Shown: one piece after another, positions 31,498-42,711 of the stretch
How positions within the stretch are numbered: position 1 is the first letter of the stretch
Layout of the letters: every line of letters starts with the position of its first letter
Assembly (NCBI RefSeq): GCF_040869045.1
Contig: NC_090319.1
Coordinates: 338,748,302 to 338,812,301 of the forward strand
Direction: 5' to 3'
DNA from: Eurosta solidaginis
Taxonomy: Eukaryota > Arthropoda > Insecta > Diptera > Tephritidae
DNA: 64,000 bases
Notes under the pieces: model-generated
Database searches by the model: none
Seen by the model: only the letters and a program-made list of their open reading frames with translations
Told to the model about the DNA's origin: nothing
Program-made: the position numbers and the translations under genes

Positions 31498-32497
31498 CAA
31501 ACATCTTAATGTTTATTAATGATGTTGGCTCATGCATAAACTATTCGAATTATTTGCTGTATGCTGACGACTTAAAACTCTTTCGGAGAATCTCCTGTAC
31601 TTCTGATGCATTGCGTCTGAAAGAAGATCTGAATGCTATAAATAATTGGGCCTGTCAAAATAATCTGCGACTCAATATTAGTAAATGCTGCCACATGACG
31701 TATACTAAGTCTACGAATGTGGTTTCATTCGCGTACTCGATTTGAAATGTAACTCTTGCGTCAATTAATGAGTTTCGCGATCTTGGCGTAATTTTTGACT
31801 CATCTTTTACTTTTTGTAATCATGTACACTTTCTCATACCAAAGGCTTATAGCAACTTAGCTTTCTTGCGACGATAGCCAAGGATTTCAAGGACCCATAT
31901 ACCAGGAAAATCTTATACAATGCCTTAGTGCATTCCAAGTTAGAGTATGCATCAGTCATCTGGAATCCCATATACTCCTCACACTCTTTAAGAATTGAAA
32001 GAATTCAGCGCAAGTTCATACGATTTGCTCTTCAACCTCTGCACTTTGTTAATCCCCTGCCACCCTACAATGCAAGATGCATGCTTATCAATGTCTTGCC
32101 ACTTGAAGTTAGACGTCTTGTTCAAAACGTAATGTTTATTTTTGACATAATATCCGGTGCCATTGACTGCTCAGAACTACTTGGGCAGTTGAATTTCAAT
32201 GTCCCTAACAGAGCTCTCCGCTTTCACAGTACATTCCGCGTTGAAGTGCTGCGTTCGAATTACTTCAGTTTCGCACCTCTTATAAGAGGTCTTGTAGAAT
32301 TTAATCGCCTATCCAGAAGCCTTGACCTGGACTTTGCCATGCCAAGGTCTCTGTTTAAGGCACGCATTGAGTCCTATTACTTATCTCAGTAAATCTTACT
32401 TTAAAATTGTTAAACTAGTACTAAGTTAACCTGTAATCTAGTCAGTAAGGTTGTTACCATTTGACTTAATAAAGATATGAAATATGAAATATGAAAA
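31498..32497 (+). pseudogene. CR1/Jockey-type LINE, 5'-truncated RT end, nested in the LOA-type LINE
   Basis: Frame 31509-31745 opens in the RT palm: FINDVGSC...LLYADDLKLFRRI, with YADD intact, then LKEDLNAINNWACQNNLRLN. After shifts come FRDLGVIFDSSFTF and the open frame 31928-32392 with SKLEYASVIWNPIY, IERIQRKFIRFAL, LPPYNARC and PLEVRR, the typical post-RT region. The 3' end is AATAAAGATATGAAATATG with ATATGAA repeats. It is truncated just before the YADD block, so it was dead on arrival. Confidence 0.8.
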
Positions 32498-32800
32498 AAT
32501 GCGCTGACAGAGGCGCGGGGCTACAAAATTTCTGTAATCATGTGCAAATCCTGCCGCGTTAGACTGACAAAATTGCTTGCGCTAAAGAAAGAAGACTTAA
32601 GGCTCGTGAGATGCAGATCTCGAGTCAGCTATTAAGCTAGGTATTAGAAAACTTACAGTGTTCGCCAAGCAGACAGAGTTATTTCATAACATAAGTCCTG
32701 GCACCTGATTGGGGCTCTTCGTTTGGACTTCAAACAAATTCTGGACACATTCAGACTATGTGAGGTCTTTATTGACCGGTCAGTTCAACCTAACCTTTGT
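32498..32800 (+). pseudogene. LOA/R1-type LINE, C-terminus and 3' UTR (3' of nested insertion)
   Basis: aggcgcggggctacaa aligns with caagcgcggggctgtaa of the 12.35-kb copy. The UTR acacattcagactatgtgag and tcagttcaacctaacct equals the ends of the 11.3- and 12.8-kb copies. Confidence 0.75.
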
Positions 32801-33600
32801 TGTGGTTTAAATTCCAACTCTGGTCAGTTCTAGTTAATTTATAAACATTAGTTTTCTAGACTTACGCCTGTATGTTTACTAATAAAAATACACAAATATT
32901 TCGTGCACACGACTGTTTGGTTAAGCAGGGTCAGCGAGTCCGAGTATTACGCTGCCGAGAAAAGCTTTTCCGAAAAAATTCATTCTTGTTACAAGTAAGA
33001 AGGAATGCTCGGCCTAAATGTCCTTGGCGGTATACCTCTCCAACTTTTTATTATTATTGGAATCTGAGCCGAAGCTCCGTGACAGGACTAATATTGTAGG
33101 TATGTATGTACATATGTATGTGCATTTTTTAATCATATATTAACAGAAATGGACAACACTGATCGAATGCAATCACCCTCGACCCTTTACAGTCAAAAAC
33201 CTGGAAAAAATATGATATTCGATATGATATGAGCGTTAAAAATGCTGTGGTTGCATATGAAAAACTTTTTCTAAACCAGTTCCTGTGCAACCTCTTGTTT
33301 TGTTTTTGTACCTATTCACTCAACAATAAATGCACGCAATGAACACACAAAATAACCTCTAAACATAAATAGGAGAACTTATTACACAAATGCTCGAATA
33401 CGAATTTTCATCGTAAAAAAACGTTAAAGAAATGTAAGTAGAAATTGTAGGTAAATACTATAATTCAATTACAGAAATAAAAGGACGGACATCGATTGTT
33501 CGGTGTTTAGTTTATCGTGGACGCATTTGTTTGCCTTGGCATATGACGAGTGAGTATCTGCTTACGCATGCGCAGCAGGAACTTTTGAAACACACCTTTT
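32800..33600. other. no gene recognised
   Basis: A TATGTATGTACATATGTATG microsatellite lies near 33101-33122. Nothing else seen. Confidence 0.4.
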
Positions 33601-35945
33601 TATACTCAGTTGAGCAGAGCTCACAGAGTATATTAACTTTGATCGGATAACGGTTGGTTGTACAGGTATAAAGGAATCGAGATAGATATAGACTTCCATA
33701 TATCAAAATCATCAGTATCGAAAAAAAATTCGATTGAGCCATGTCCGTCCGTCCGTCCGTCTGTCCGTTAACACGATAACTTGAGTAAATTTCGAGGTAT
33801 CTTGATGAAATTTGGTATGTAGGTTCCTGGGCACTCATCTCAGATCGCTATTTAAAATGAACGATATCGGACAATAACCACGTCCACTTTTTCGATATCG
33901 AAAATTTCGAAAAATGGAAAAAGTGCGATAATTCATTACCAAATACGGATTAAGCGATGAAACTTGGTAGGTGAGTTGAATTTATGACGCAGAATAGAAA
34001 ACTAGTAAAATTTTGGACAATGGACGTGGCACCGCCCACTTTTAAAAGAAGGTAATTTAGAAGTTTTGCAAGCTGTAATTTGGCAGTCGTTGAAGATATC
34101 ATGATGAAACTTGGCAGGAACGTTACTCTTATTACTATATGTCTGCTTAGTAAAAATTAGCAACATCGGAGAACGACCACGCCCACTTTTTAAAAAAAAA
34201 TTTTTTAAATTCAAATTTTGAAAGAAAAGTTAATATCTTTACAGTATATAAGTAAATTATGTCAACATTCAACTCCAGTAATGATATGTTGCAACAAAAT
34301 ACAAAAATAAAAGAAAATTTCAAAATGGGCGTGGCTCCGCCCTTTTTCATTTAATTTGTCTAGGATAATTTTAATGCCATAAGTCGAACAAAAATTTACC
34401 AATCCTTGTGAAATTTGGTAGAGGCTTGGATTCTAGGACGGTAACTGTTTTCTGTGAAAAAGGGCGAAATCGGTTGAAGCCACGCCCAGTTTTTATGCAC
34501 AGTCGACCGTCTGTCCTTCCGCTCGGCCGATAACACGATAACTTGAGCAAAAATCGATATATCTTTACTAAACTCAGTTCACGTACTTATATGGACTCAC
34601 TTTGTATTGGTGTAAAAAATGGCTGAAATCCGACTATGAACGCCCACTTTTTCGATATCGAAAATTACGAAAAATGAAAAAATTGCCATAATTATATACC
34701 AAATACGAAAAAAGGGATGAAACATGGTAATTGTATTGGTCTATTGACGCAAAATATAACTTTAGAAAAAAACTTGGTAAAATGGGTGTGACACCTACCA
34801 TATTAAGTAGAAGAAAATGAAAAAGTTTTGCAGGGCGAAATCAAAAGCCCTTGGAATCTTGGAAGGAATACTGTTCGTGGTATTACATATATAAATAAAT
34901 TAGCGGTACCCGACAGATGATGTTCTGGATCACCCTGGTCCACATTTTGGTCGATATCTCGAAAACGCCTTCACATATACAACTAAGGGCCACTCCCTTT
35001 TAAAACCCTCATTAATACCTTTGATTTGATACCCATACCGTACAAACACATTGTAGAGTCACCCCTGGTCCACGTTTATGGCGATATCTCGAAAAGGCGT
35101 CCACATATAGAACTAAGGCCCACTCCTTTTTAAAATACTCATTAACACCTTTCATTTGATACCCATTTCGTACAAAAAAATTCTAGAGTCACCCCTGGCC
35201 CACCTTATGGCGATATCTCGAAAAGGCATCCACCTATAGAACTAAGGCCCACTCCCTTTTAAAATACTCCTTAACACCTTTCATTTGATACCCATATCGT
35301 ACAAACAAATTCTAGAGTCACCCCTGGTCCACCTTTATGGCGATATCTTGAAAAGGCGTCCACCTATAGAACTAAGGCCCATGCCCTTTTAAAATACTCA
35401 TTAGTACGTTTCATTTGATACCCATATTGTACAAACGCATTCTAGAGTCAACCCTGGTTCACTTTTATAACGATATTCGGAAAAGGCGTCCACCTATAGA
35501 ACTAAGGCCCACTCCCTTTTAAAATACTCATTAACACCTTTCATTTGATACCCATAGAGTAAAAACAAATTCTAGAGTTACCCCTGGTCCACCTTTATGG
35601 CGATATCTCGAAAAGGCGTCCACATATAGAACTAAGGCCCACGCCCTCTTAAAATACTCATTAACACCTTTCATTTGATATTCATATCATACAAACAAAT
35701 TCTAGAGTCAGGCCTGGTCCACCTTTATGGCGATATCCCTAAATGGCGTCCATCTATAGAACTATGGCCCACTTCCTTTAAAATACTCTTTAATACCTTC
35801 CATTTGATACACATGTCATACAAACACATTCCAGGGTTACCCGAGGTTCTTTTTACAACATGGTGATTTTCCCTTACTTTGTCTCCACAGCTCTCAACTG
35901 AGTATGTAATGTTCGGTTACACCCGAACTTAGCCTTCCTTACTTG
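33601..35945 (+). mobile_element. DINE-1/INE-1-like element C, complete and uninterrupted (2.35 kb)
   Basis: The start is TATACTCAGTTGAGCAG, with an outer hairpin TATACTC...GAGTATA. The GAGCCATGTCCGTCCGTCCG block is at 33738-33757. Repeated accacgcccacttt blocks and seven 130-bp units follow. The end has CTCAACTGAGTAT (complement of the start), the perfect hairpin GTTCGG-TTACAC-CCGAAC (35911-35928), then CCTTCCTTACTTG and a T run. This is the reference copy used to sort out elements A and B. It is non-coding. Confidence 0.8.
34930..35830 (+). repeat. 130-bp tandem array within element C, 7 units
   Basis: GATATC/GATATT of successive units is at 34953, 35083, 35212, 35342, 35472, 35602 and 35732. 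It is the same unit as the arrays in elements A (4) and B (14). Confidence 0.95.
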
Positions 35946-35949
35946 TTTT

Positions 35950-36985
35950 GTGTGTTTTTGATGTGAGCATCAAAGGGATGATATGGATTTTTGTGAAAGG
36001 AATACGCTATGCTGCATTAGAGACTATAGAATTACATATACATAGATACATACGTATAAACAAATAATCGTGCACGTGTGTCATTACAACAGCATGCTAC
36101 ATATATGAGCTGCGAAGTTCTACACACCAACCAACCCCACACCCAACTTACGTCAGTCAAATTGAGTTCAGTACAATTTACATAATTCAGCTTTGCCCTG
36201 CCCTGATCTGCCCTCAAACTTGAATGAATTAACATTTGCTTTTTTTCATCTACATTGGCAATCATAAGTTAAACAAAAAAAAAAATTTAAAAGAATTCAT
36301 AATTTTCAAAGAAATAATTTTTATTGTTCTTGTTGATGAAGAAAATCAAGTTTTAACAAAAGATGAAAACTTTTTTTGTTGGTTTTTCAAAATTTTCCAA
36401 ACAATTGAAAATGCCAAGTCTTTGTTTCGTCAGTGAAATTTCATATACAAATGTTAAACGGGTTTTCTTTACAAAACTTAATTTTTAACCGAAATTTAGT
36501 CAAATATATTCGTGAATGATTTAGAAAGCAGCAAGCCGTCGCTTTTCTTAGGTCACAATTGGCGCTGTTAATGACACGAACTAAGCAACCTCATGACCTT
36601 TTCATTTTAATCAATACAAAATTCTTGTTTTATTTTATTTCCACTTTTTTTTTGGTTACGCGGCGAAATTGCATTTTGTGGGAAATGTTTATTGAAATTA
36701 CAAATGTGTTGCGCTTCAAAAGTCAATTTTCTTCAACAATACAAATACAATACTCGTAATGTCCAAGGCGCTCATTGTTTTCCAATTCCTCAGTGTACAA
36801 TAGAGAACCACTTCGACAGTGAAAAGCCGCCTCGAATCGTAACAAAGTGAAAATAAGAAATCGTCATAAAATGTCCAAAATATTGTAATTTGATGGCAAG
36901 CATGAAGTAATGGTAACAGGGTTTCTGTTTATTAAACAAGTTTTTGTGGAAATTATTTTCTCTTCAAAATCAATGTTAAAGTCAT
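35950..36985. other. no gene recognised
   Basis: AT-rich sequence. The short frames at 36032-36759 lack motifs. Confidence 0.4.
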
Positions 36986-37003
36986 TAAAAGGCATATTTA
37001 TTA

Positions 37004-37365
37004 TAAATAAAAATAAATGTAAGGCGCGATAACCTCCGAAGAGATCTAAGGCCGAGCTTCTCTTCCGATTTGCTTCGTGCTCCTCTTGATTTTCCCTAAA
37101 AATTGGCCGGACGGGACCTACATGTTTTATGCCGACTCCGAACGGCATCTGCAAGGCAGATTAGTTTTCACTGAGAGCTTTTCATGGCAGAAATACACCC
37201 GGAGCGCTTGCCAAACACTGCCGAGGGACGACCCCGTTTAGAAAAATTTTCTTCTAATTGAAAAACCATATTTCTAAAATTTTGATGTTGCTTTGCCCGG
37301 GGTTTGAACCCAGAGCATACGGTGTGGTAGGCGGAGCACGCTACCATCACACCACGGTGGCCGCC
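37004..37365 (-). mobile_element. tRNA-derived SINE, full copy with 14-bp target duplication
   Basis: AGGCATATTTATTA flanks it at 36990-37003 and 37366-37379. On the minus strand the head reads GGTGTGATGGTAGCGTGC then GGGTTCAAACCCCGGGCAAAG, with the complete family body and a TTTATTTTTATTTA tail. Confidence 0.92.
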
Positions 37366-37529
37366 AGGCATATTTATTAAACAGATGTTTTAAGCGAAAT
37401 ATGTATAGAGAAGTTTGTAGTGCTACCGACTACAACGAAAAACACTGTGTGTGCAATTGTACCCAAAAACTAGAGCCATAACAAAAACCTCAAATCTCTC
37501 AGCAGCAGCACTTGGAGCAAAGACCAAGG

Positions 37530-37890
37530 AACGGTCATAACCACTTATAAAGCAATTGGCCGGCGGCTTGTAGGCTACATGTCCTCAATATGGACGCCGA
37601 GCCTGAAAGAGACACAACGGAGCAAGCTGTCAATTATGTCAAAAAACCACGCTCAGCACTGCCACGTGATGTCTTCTTATATCTCCGGACCATTATCTAC
37701 ACAGTGAGTGTAGAATGGTCCCCATAAAGGAGAGAAATAAAATGCCGAGCACACAGTTTCTGCTGAATACTTAAAAACCTAAGCATTCCATAGGACATCT
37801 GAGTGAAGATGCCTCGCCTCACAGAGGCTAAATAAGTCATTTCCGTAAGCATCATTATCAGAATTAATTCGTACTTAACCGCCTAATCGA
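37530..37890 (+). pseudogene. Jockey-type LINE, C-terminal fragment
   Basis: Broken frames give YKAIGRRLVGYMSSIWTPSL-like sequence, then ISPDHYLHSECRMVPIKERN and TQFLLNT. These parallel SPEHHLQSEARVLSIRERNE and EQFLLNT of the 24-kb copy. Several stops and shifts are present. Confidence 0.65.
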
Positions 37891-38335
37891 TTTGGTCCGT
37901 TTCTTAAGAATTCACAACAGCTATCCCTGTTTCGCGATAACTGACGCCAATTGGGAGCACCAACGGAGAACAAGTCTTCATACACCTGCCACTGAAAACT
38001 CAGTAGACTTGACTTGACTTTTCGATTGCCTACTCAGTCCAAAGTAGTACTTGTTGGCAAGAGTCATGCTCCCTTTGATTTCTAGGCTGACATTTATTTT
38101 GCTGTTAATGCAAATATACGAAATCCTTCACAGTCTCGAATTTCACTTCATTAACAGTGACGTGGATGCCCAGGCACACATGCTCCGATTCTTTCTTAGA
38201 TAACAGCAAATACTTCGTCTTGTCCTTATTTATCGCAGTACTTACTTTTTGGCTACTTTATCTAAACCATAGAAGGCAGAACTCACAGCGCGTTTGTTCA
38301 GGCCAATAATATCAATATCATCGGCATAAAAAATA

Positions 38336-38683
38336 AAAATAAATGTAAGGCGCGATAACCTCCGAAGAGATCTAAGGCCGAGCTTCTCTTCCAATTTGCG
38401 TCGTGCTCCTCTTGATTTTGCCTACAAATTGGCCGGATGGGACCTACATGTTTTATGCCGACTCCGAACGGCATCTGCAAGGCAGATGAGTTTTCACTGA
38501 GAGATTTTCATGGCAGAAATACACCCGGAGCGCTTGCCAAACACTGCCGAGGGGCGACCCCGCTTAGAAATTTGAAAAACCTTATTTCTAAAATTTTGAT
38601 GTTGCTTTGCACGGGGTGCGAACCCAGGGCATACGGTGTGGCAGGCGGGGCACGCTACCATCACACCACGGTGGCCAGTAATT
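38336..38683 (-). mobile_element. tRNA-derived SINE inserted at the YADD motif of the RTE element
   Basis: Full family body on the minus strand with head GGTGTGATGGTAGCGTGC and a decayed B box (gggttcgcacccc). The tail is TTTATTTTTATTTTTT next to 38335. A 13-bp internal loss is visible in the caattagaagaaaat block. No clean target duplication is seen. Confidence 0.88.
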
Positions 38684-39754
38684 GTACGCTCTTATAATGG
38701 ATTGAGCTATTACGGTTTAGTTCTGCTGCTAGAATTATCTTCGCCATCATTATGTTACAAAAATAGCACGAAAAATAGTCGCCTTGTCTGAAGCCTCGTT
38801 TGGTTTCGAATGGCTCGGAAAAGTCCTTCCTAATCCTTACGGAGCAGGTGGTGTTGCTCAACGTCATTTGGCAGAGCCTTATTAACTTTGCAATGAGATA
38901 AAACTCAAGTCATAGCAGCCTCACGATAACGCTCCTATATACTGCGCGTTGCCGCACCTGTATGCAGCGTGGTTCTATATGCTGCGTCCTTCGTTCCGAC
39001 ATTCTTCATCGTACAAGTAGTTTTTGCGGGTTCGTTGGAACCCTATGGTGTCATCAGCGGCGGTATGTTACGAGAGATAAACATGCTCCCGTTGCTCGGT
39101 CACATATTCAGGTCGCAGGTTGCTCTCGATGAGCAGGTGTGGTATAATCAACAGCTGTTTGTTTCGTGAGAAGCTTTTCGACAGCAAACTTCCCTTGTGT
39201 CACTACACGCACTGTCTTTGCTGAACAGAGGCGTGTACGTAGCTTGGCTGCCATAAGGTAGGAGTCCGAGTTGATATTTGGATCTCGTAGATGGCGAACA
39301 TCTATAATACAGGAGCTATATCTGCCGTCGATCACTACATGTTGGATTTGATTTCATGTTCTTCGATCACCGCATTCTGTTAATGGTTTTGGATATAGAA
39401 AAGCTTAGAGCGTTTTTGGTAAATATCTAAAGTTTACCTAAAACCGATGTCAGAACCTCCAAGCTGTGTGGGAAATCGAGCACTCAATAAAAGATCCGAC
39501 TTGGATGTTCATATCTTGTGCGCCGAAAACTTTATTGTCTGCAGCAGCGGCGCATAGTGTGTGGGAAATGAGCGCTCTTCTTCATCATTAGTTCGACGAT
39601 TACTCTCAGTGAGTAAGTGTGAGAGCCGAGTGAAGCTGTCATCTGGTATCTGTTCCGTGTGTAGCTTCTCGAGCAGCTTCGTGTGCCATTGTGCTTATTT
39701 TTCCACTGCACATACATAGTTTGATGGGTGTTTTGTCCTCCACCGGATGGACTG

Positions 39755-39797
39755 AGTAGTTGTTGTAGAGATAAGGACACTCCCCGAAGGCTTTGGT
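39755..39797 (-). repeat. (CAA)-tailed element, 3'-terminal fragment
   Basis: agttgttgtagagataagg, then acactccccgaaggctttgg is the reversed 3' end of the (CAA)-tailed family. Confidence 0.7.
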
Positions 39798-40249
39798 TAG
39801 AATCGCTAATTGTTAATTTGATAGCATAGAAGTAATCGTATGTCTTTTCTAGGTTCTCATTGAGGGAATATTTATTCTAGTCGCCGGCAGCCTCTATTGG
39901 CGCATATGCTCAAATGAAAGTTATAATGAAAAACCTAAGATTGATACAGTACTTGACGACGAAGTCCTTTCCCACCACTAGTCCAAAACCTTGGCTCCTA
40001 ACTGCACTTCTTTTCATATGAACACGGTGGGAAATTGTCACAAGCCCTTAACTATCCTTGTTCCTGTATGGCGATGATGTGGGCATTTGCCTTCACGACG
40101 ACAGCAACAAGCTAACCCTTCTCGTGAAAAAGTCGGTCACACCATAAAGAAAATAAGCGATTTCATCAAATGCTTTGTAACAAATCCATCGCATAACGCA
40201 GGTAAGAAATTTGAATTTTGGTTGCGCGCAGGAGTAGTCTGTTTGGTCT

Positions 40250-40430
40250 GTGTTAGATTAAGCTATTCAACCATGATCATGCGGCTTGCACTCAAATTAC
40301 CCCGAACCCGTACTGGCTAACACTATATAACTGGCCACTTGGTTTGCAGGTGTTATGTGAAAAATGGCATACAATGCTGCCATCGTTGTAGTTTTCAAGG
40401 CTCCCGTTATGCTATTCATTTATGAGTACT
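40250..40430 (-). pseudogene. LOA/R1-type LINE, short RT/RNase H linker fragment
   Basis: The minus strand reads NSITGALKTTTMAALYAIFH and then LASTGSG...HDHG. This parallels LSITGALKTTPTAALYAILH and the following linker at 11.6-11.75 kb. Confidence 0.65.
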
Positions 40431-42550
40431 CCGCGATCGCACAGACGTTTTTCTATAAGTCTCCCTTCGCTCTGTGCATTTCACATTTGAAAATATCCAA
40501 CAGTTTGATATTTTCGTCCCAGTACGCTTCGTTTTCCGCATGGAAACTTAAGTCCTTATCCTACCATCCCAGCGTAGCGTATGCTACTGGATTCTTTCAG
40601 TTCCTCTACACCGGCTAGGTTGCCCAAATTTTGTTTCTAGAAATTTCTGAAAATTAGTACAATCCTTTTCTTCACGGTGCCTTAAGTTTATTCCTCTCCG
40701 AAGCTGATATATGCATGGTCTGAAAGGGATGGCATCTCAAGAACCCTCCAATCATACCTCGATATTTGTATCGTGCTCATCACCCAATGTCACCCCAAGC
40801 ACTTTCATCCATGTTGCCCCAACATATGTACGTAGGAACGCCACTTTAGAGTCCTTTGTACAACAAAAAAAGGAGCTCATTCTGTCATCAATGTAGCAAG
40901 CCCCACACATTGTCAAGCTCATTTGCGCCCTAGCGTCCTGAACTATTCTCGTGAGGCTTCCACGATGTGAGACATACTAGAATAAGGATGCCAATAAAAA
41001 AAGCTGCTCTTTTTCTTATGATCTAAATCAATAAATTATAACATTCACCCTTCTCTTGGCTTCCATCTGGTTTCTCCCTACGTCCCTCCTCCAATAAATG
41101 CATGTTTACAGTGACCAACACTTAAGTAGTCCAATTGATCCACTACTTGTAATACATTTCATATTTATTAAAATTCGAAAAAAAAGTTGTCTAATGAATA
41201 TTTCATTGAGATCAATTAGCGCAGTCATCTATTAACTTTGGATGCCATGCAATATTTACTCGCTCGGCTGCCTGCTAGATCTAGCAACGAAGCGCGAAAT
41301 ATTTATGTTTACGTTCTACTTTATGTATGATGTATGTCAGTAGTGTAAATGACGTCACAAGACGCTGTCAAGTACTTATTTAATAAATATATACACCTAG
41401 TACATGCTAACTTACTAACTAACAGAAAAACTTACTTTCTCTCATACTAAACCAGAGAAGTTAAACAAATACCTAAATATTTCTTTAGTTAGCGTGACGC
41501 ATGCGATTTGCTAGTTTGGTATGTTGGGTGCATGTAACAATTGACCGTTAACGCTCTTCCCATCGAAGTGCTTTAAATTTAGTAGGAACAACAATAAAAA
41601 CAACAACTGACCATAGCGTGCTAGGTGAAATATTTGCGCTTTCTACTAAAACCCATTGACCCATTTGTAACACCGCTGAGCAATAAATAATTTCTTCACT
41701 TACGAGCTGGCAGTGCCGTTTGTAATTAGAGAAAAATGTAGACCTTGGCGTGACGTTCATTTCCCACAGATTTCCATATTTTCATCACATCACACAAGTG
41801 TTGATTTATGCACCGAAAACGACTTAAAATTGTTTAATTATGAAATTTGATCATTGCTGTGTTTCCATAATTCGAAGTTGTGTGTCTGTATGTGTGTGCT
41901 TAAGTACACTATTGTGTTAAAGTACAAGTTTTCAGTGAGATATGTAAATTCACTATCCCATCTCGTAAAGGTTTTCCTCATTTTTTTTTTTTTTCAAACA
42001 AATCTATACAATTGTGTAACAACAAATCAACGCTTCCATTTGTCAAGCACTTAAGGGGTTAATTATGAATTATGAGCGTTAACAGTGGACAGCGGCCGGC
42101 TGGCAGTTGCTAGAAAAAGGCAACAAACTGGGCATTGTAAAAAAAGCATTTGCCCATCGGACATTACACTCAGGTAATACAAAGTAGTGGCTGGTCAAGC
42201 AACTTTTCTTTCTTTGTAAGCTGAGATGCGCAAACTTGATGATGAACTACTTGAGTGGAGCTCTCATATATTTTATTGCATTTCATTTCAAATGTAAGTA
42301 GTAAGAGGATTTATGATTGTAGTAACTCTAAGCTCTAATTCTATGCTGTTGGTCATCTGTAATGTGAAGCTCGTGAGATTGTAACGCTTTCTTGTGTGAT
42401 ACATGATGCATGTGCGCTTGACCATTGCAATGTGAAGATTTATTACTAACGGTAAATTTTAGAAGTTGCATTTAGCAGCGTAAAAAAGTTCTAAAATGAA
42501 TGTGAAATTTCACGCTGTGAATTTGTTAAAACGTGTTTTGAGTTAACCTC
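40430..42550. other. no gene recognised
   Basis: About 2.1 kb with only short frames and no recognisable motifs. AT-rich from 41100 on. Confidence 0.4.
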
Positions 42551-42554
42551 ATAC

Positions 42555-42711
42555 ACATTTATAGGTTAGATTGGTTTAAATATCTAGGAATTATACTGGA
42601 CATGGAATTGTGTCGGAACCACCGTACAAGGTTGGCTAGGAAAACCTCGATTGCTTTGTACTGCATCGGCAGGAGCTGGGCTTATAGCTAGAGATCTTTT
42701 ATTGACAGTCA
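42555..42711 (+). pseudogene. LOA/R1-type LINE, RT thumb fragment
   Basis: Translation reads DWFKYLGIILDMELC, then RLARKTSIALYCIGRSW, the post-YADD YLG..LD block of I/LOA/R1 elements. It ends abruptly at the next RT. A related RNase H piece follows at 44.29 kb. Confidence 0.65.

Larger units (their letters stand above)
37960..40130 (-). pseudogene. RTE-type LINE, long decayed copy split by a SINE
   Basis: Read on the minus strand, 40100-39830 gives endonuclease traces (FFIITFI.AYAPIEAAGD, LEKTYDYFYAIK). 39335-39108 gives VVIDGRYSSCIIDVRHLR and DPNINSDSYLMAAKLRTRL, the end of the endonuclease domain. 38867-38684 gives RT: MTLSNTTCSVRI, FETKRGFRQGD and YKSVQLLA. After the SINE, 38335-38100 continues YADDIDIIGLNKRAVSSA, DKTKYLLLSKKE and HVTVNEVKFETV. 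38090-38000 gives post-RT pieces in shifted frames. There are many shifts and a region without homology at about 39340-39800. Confidence 0.8.
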
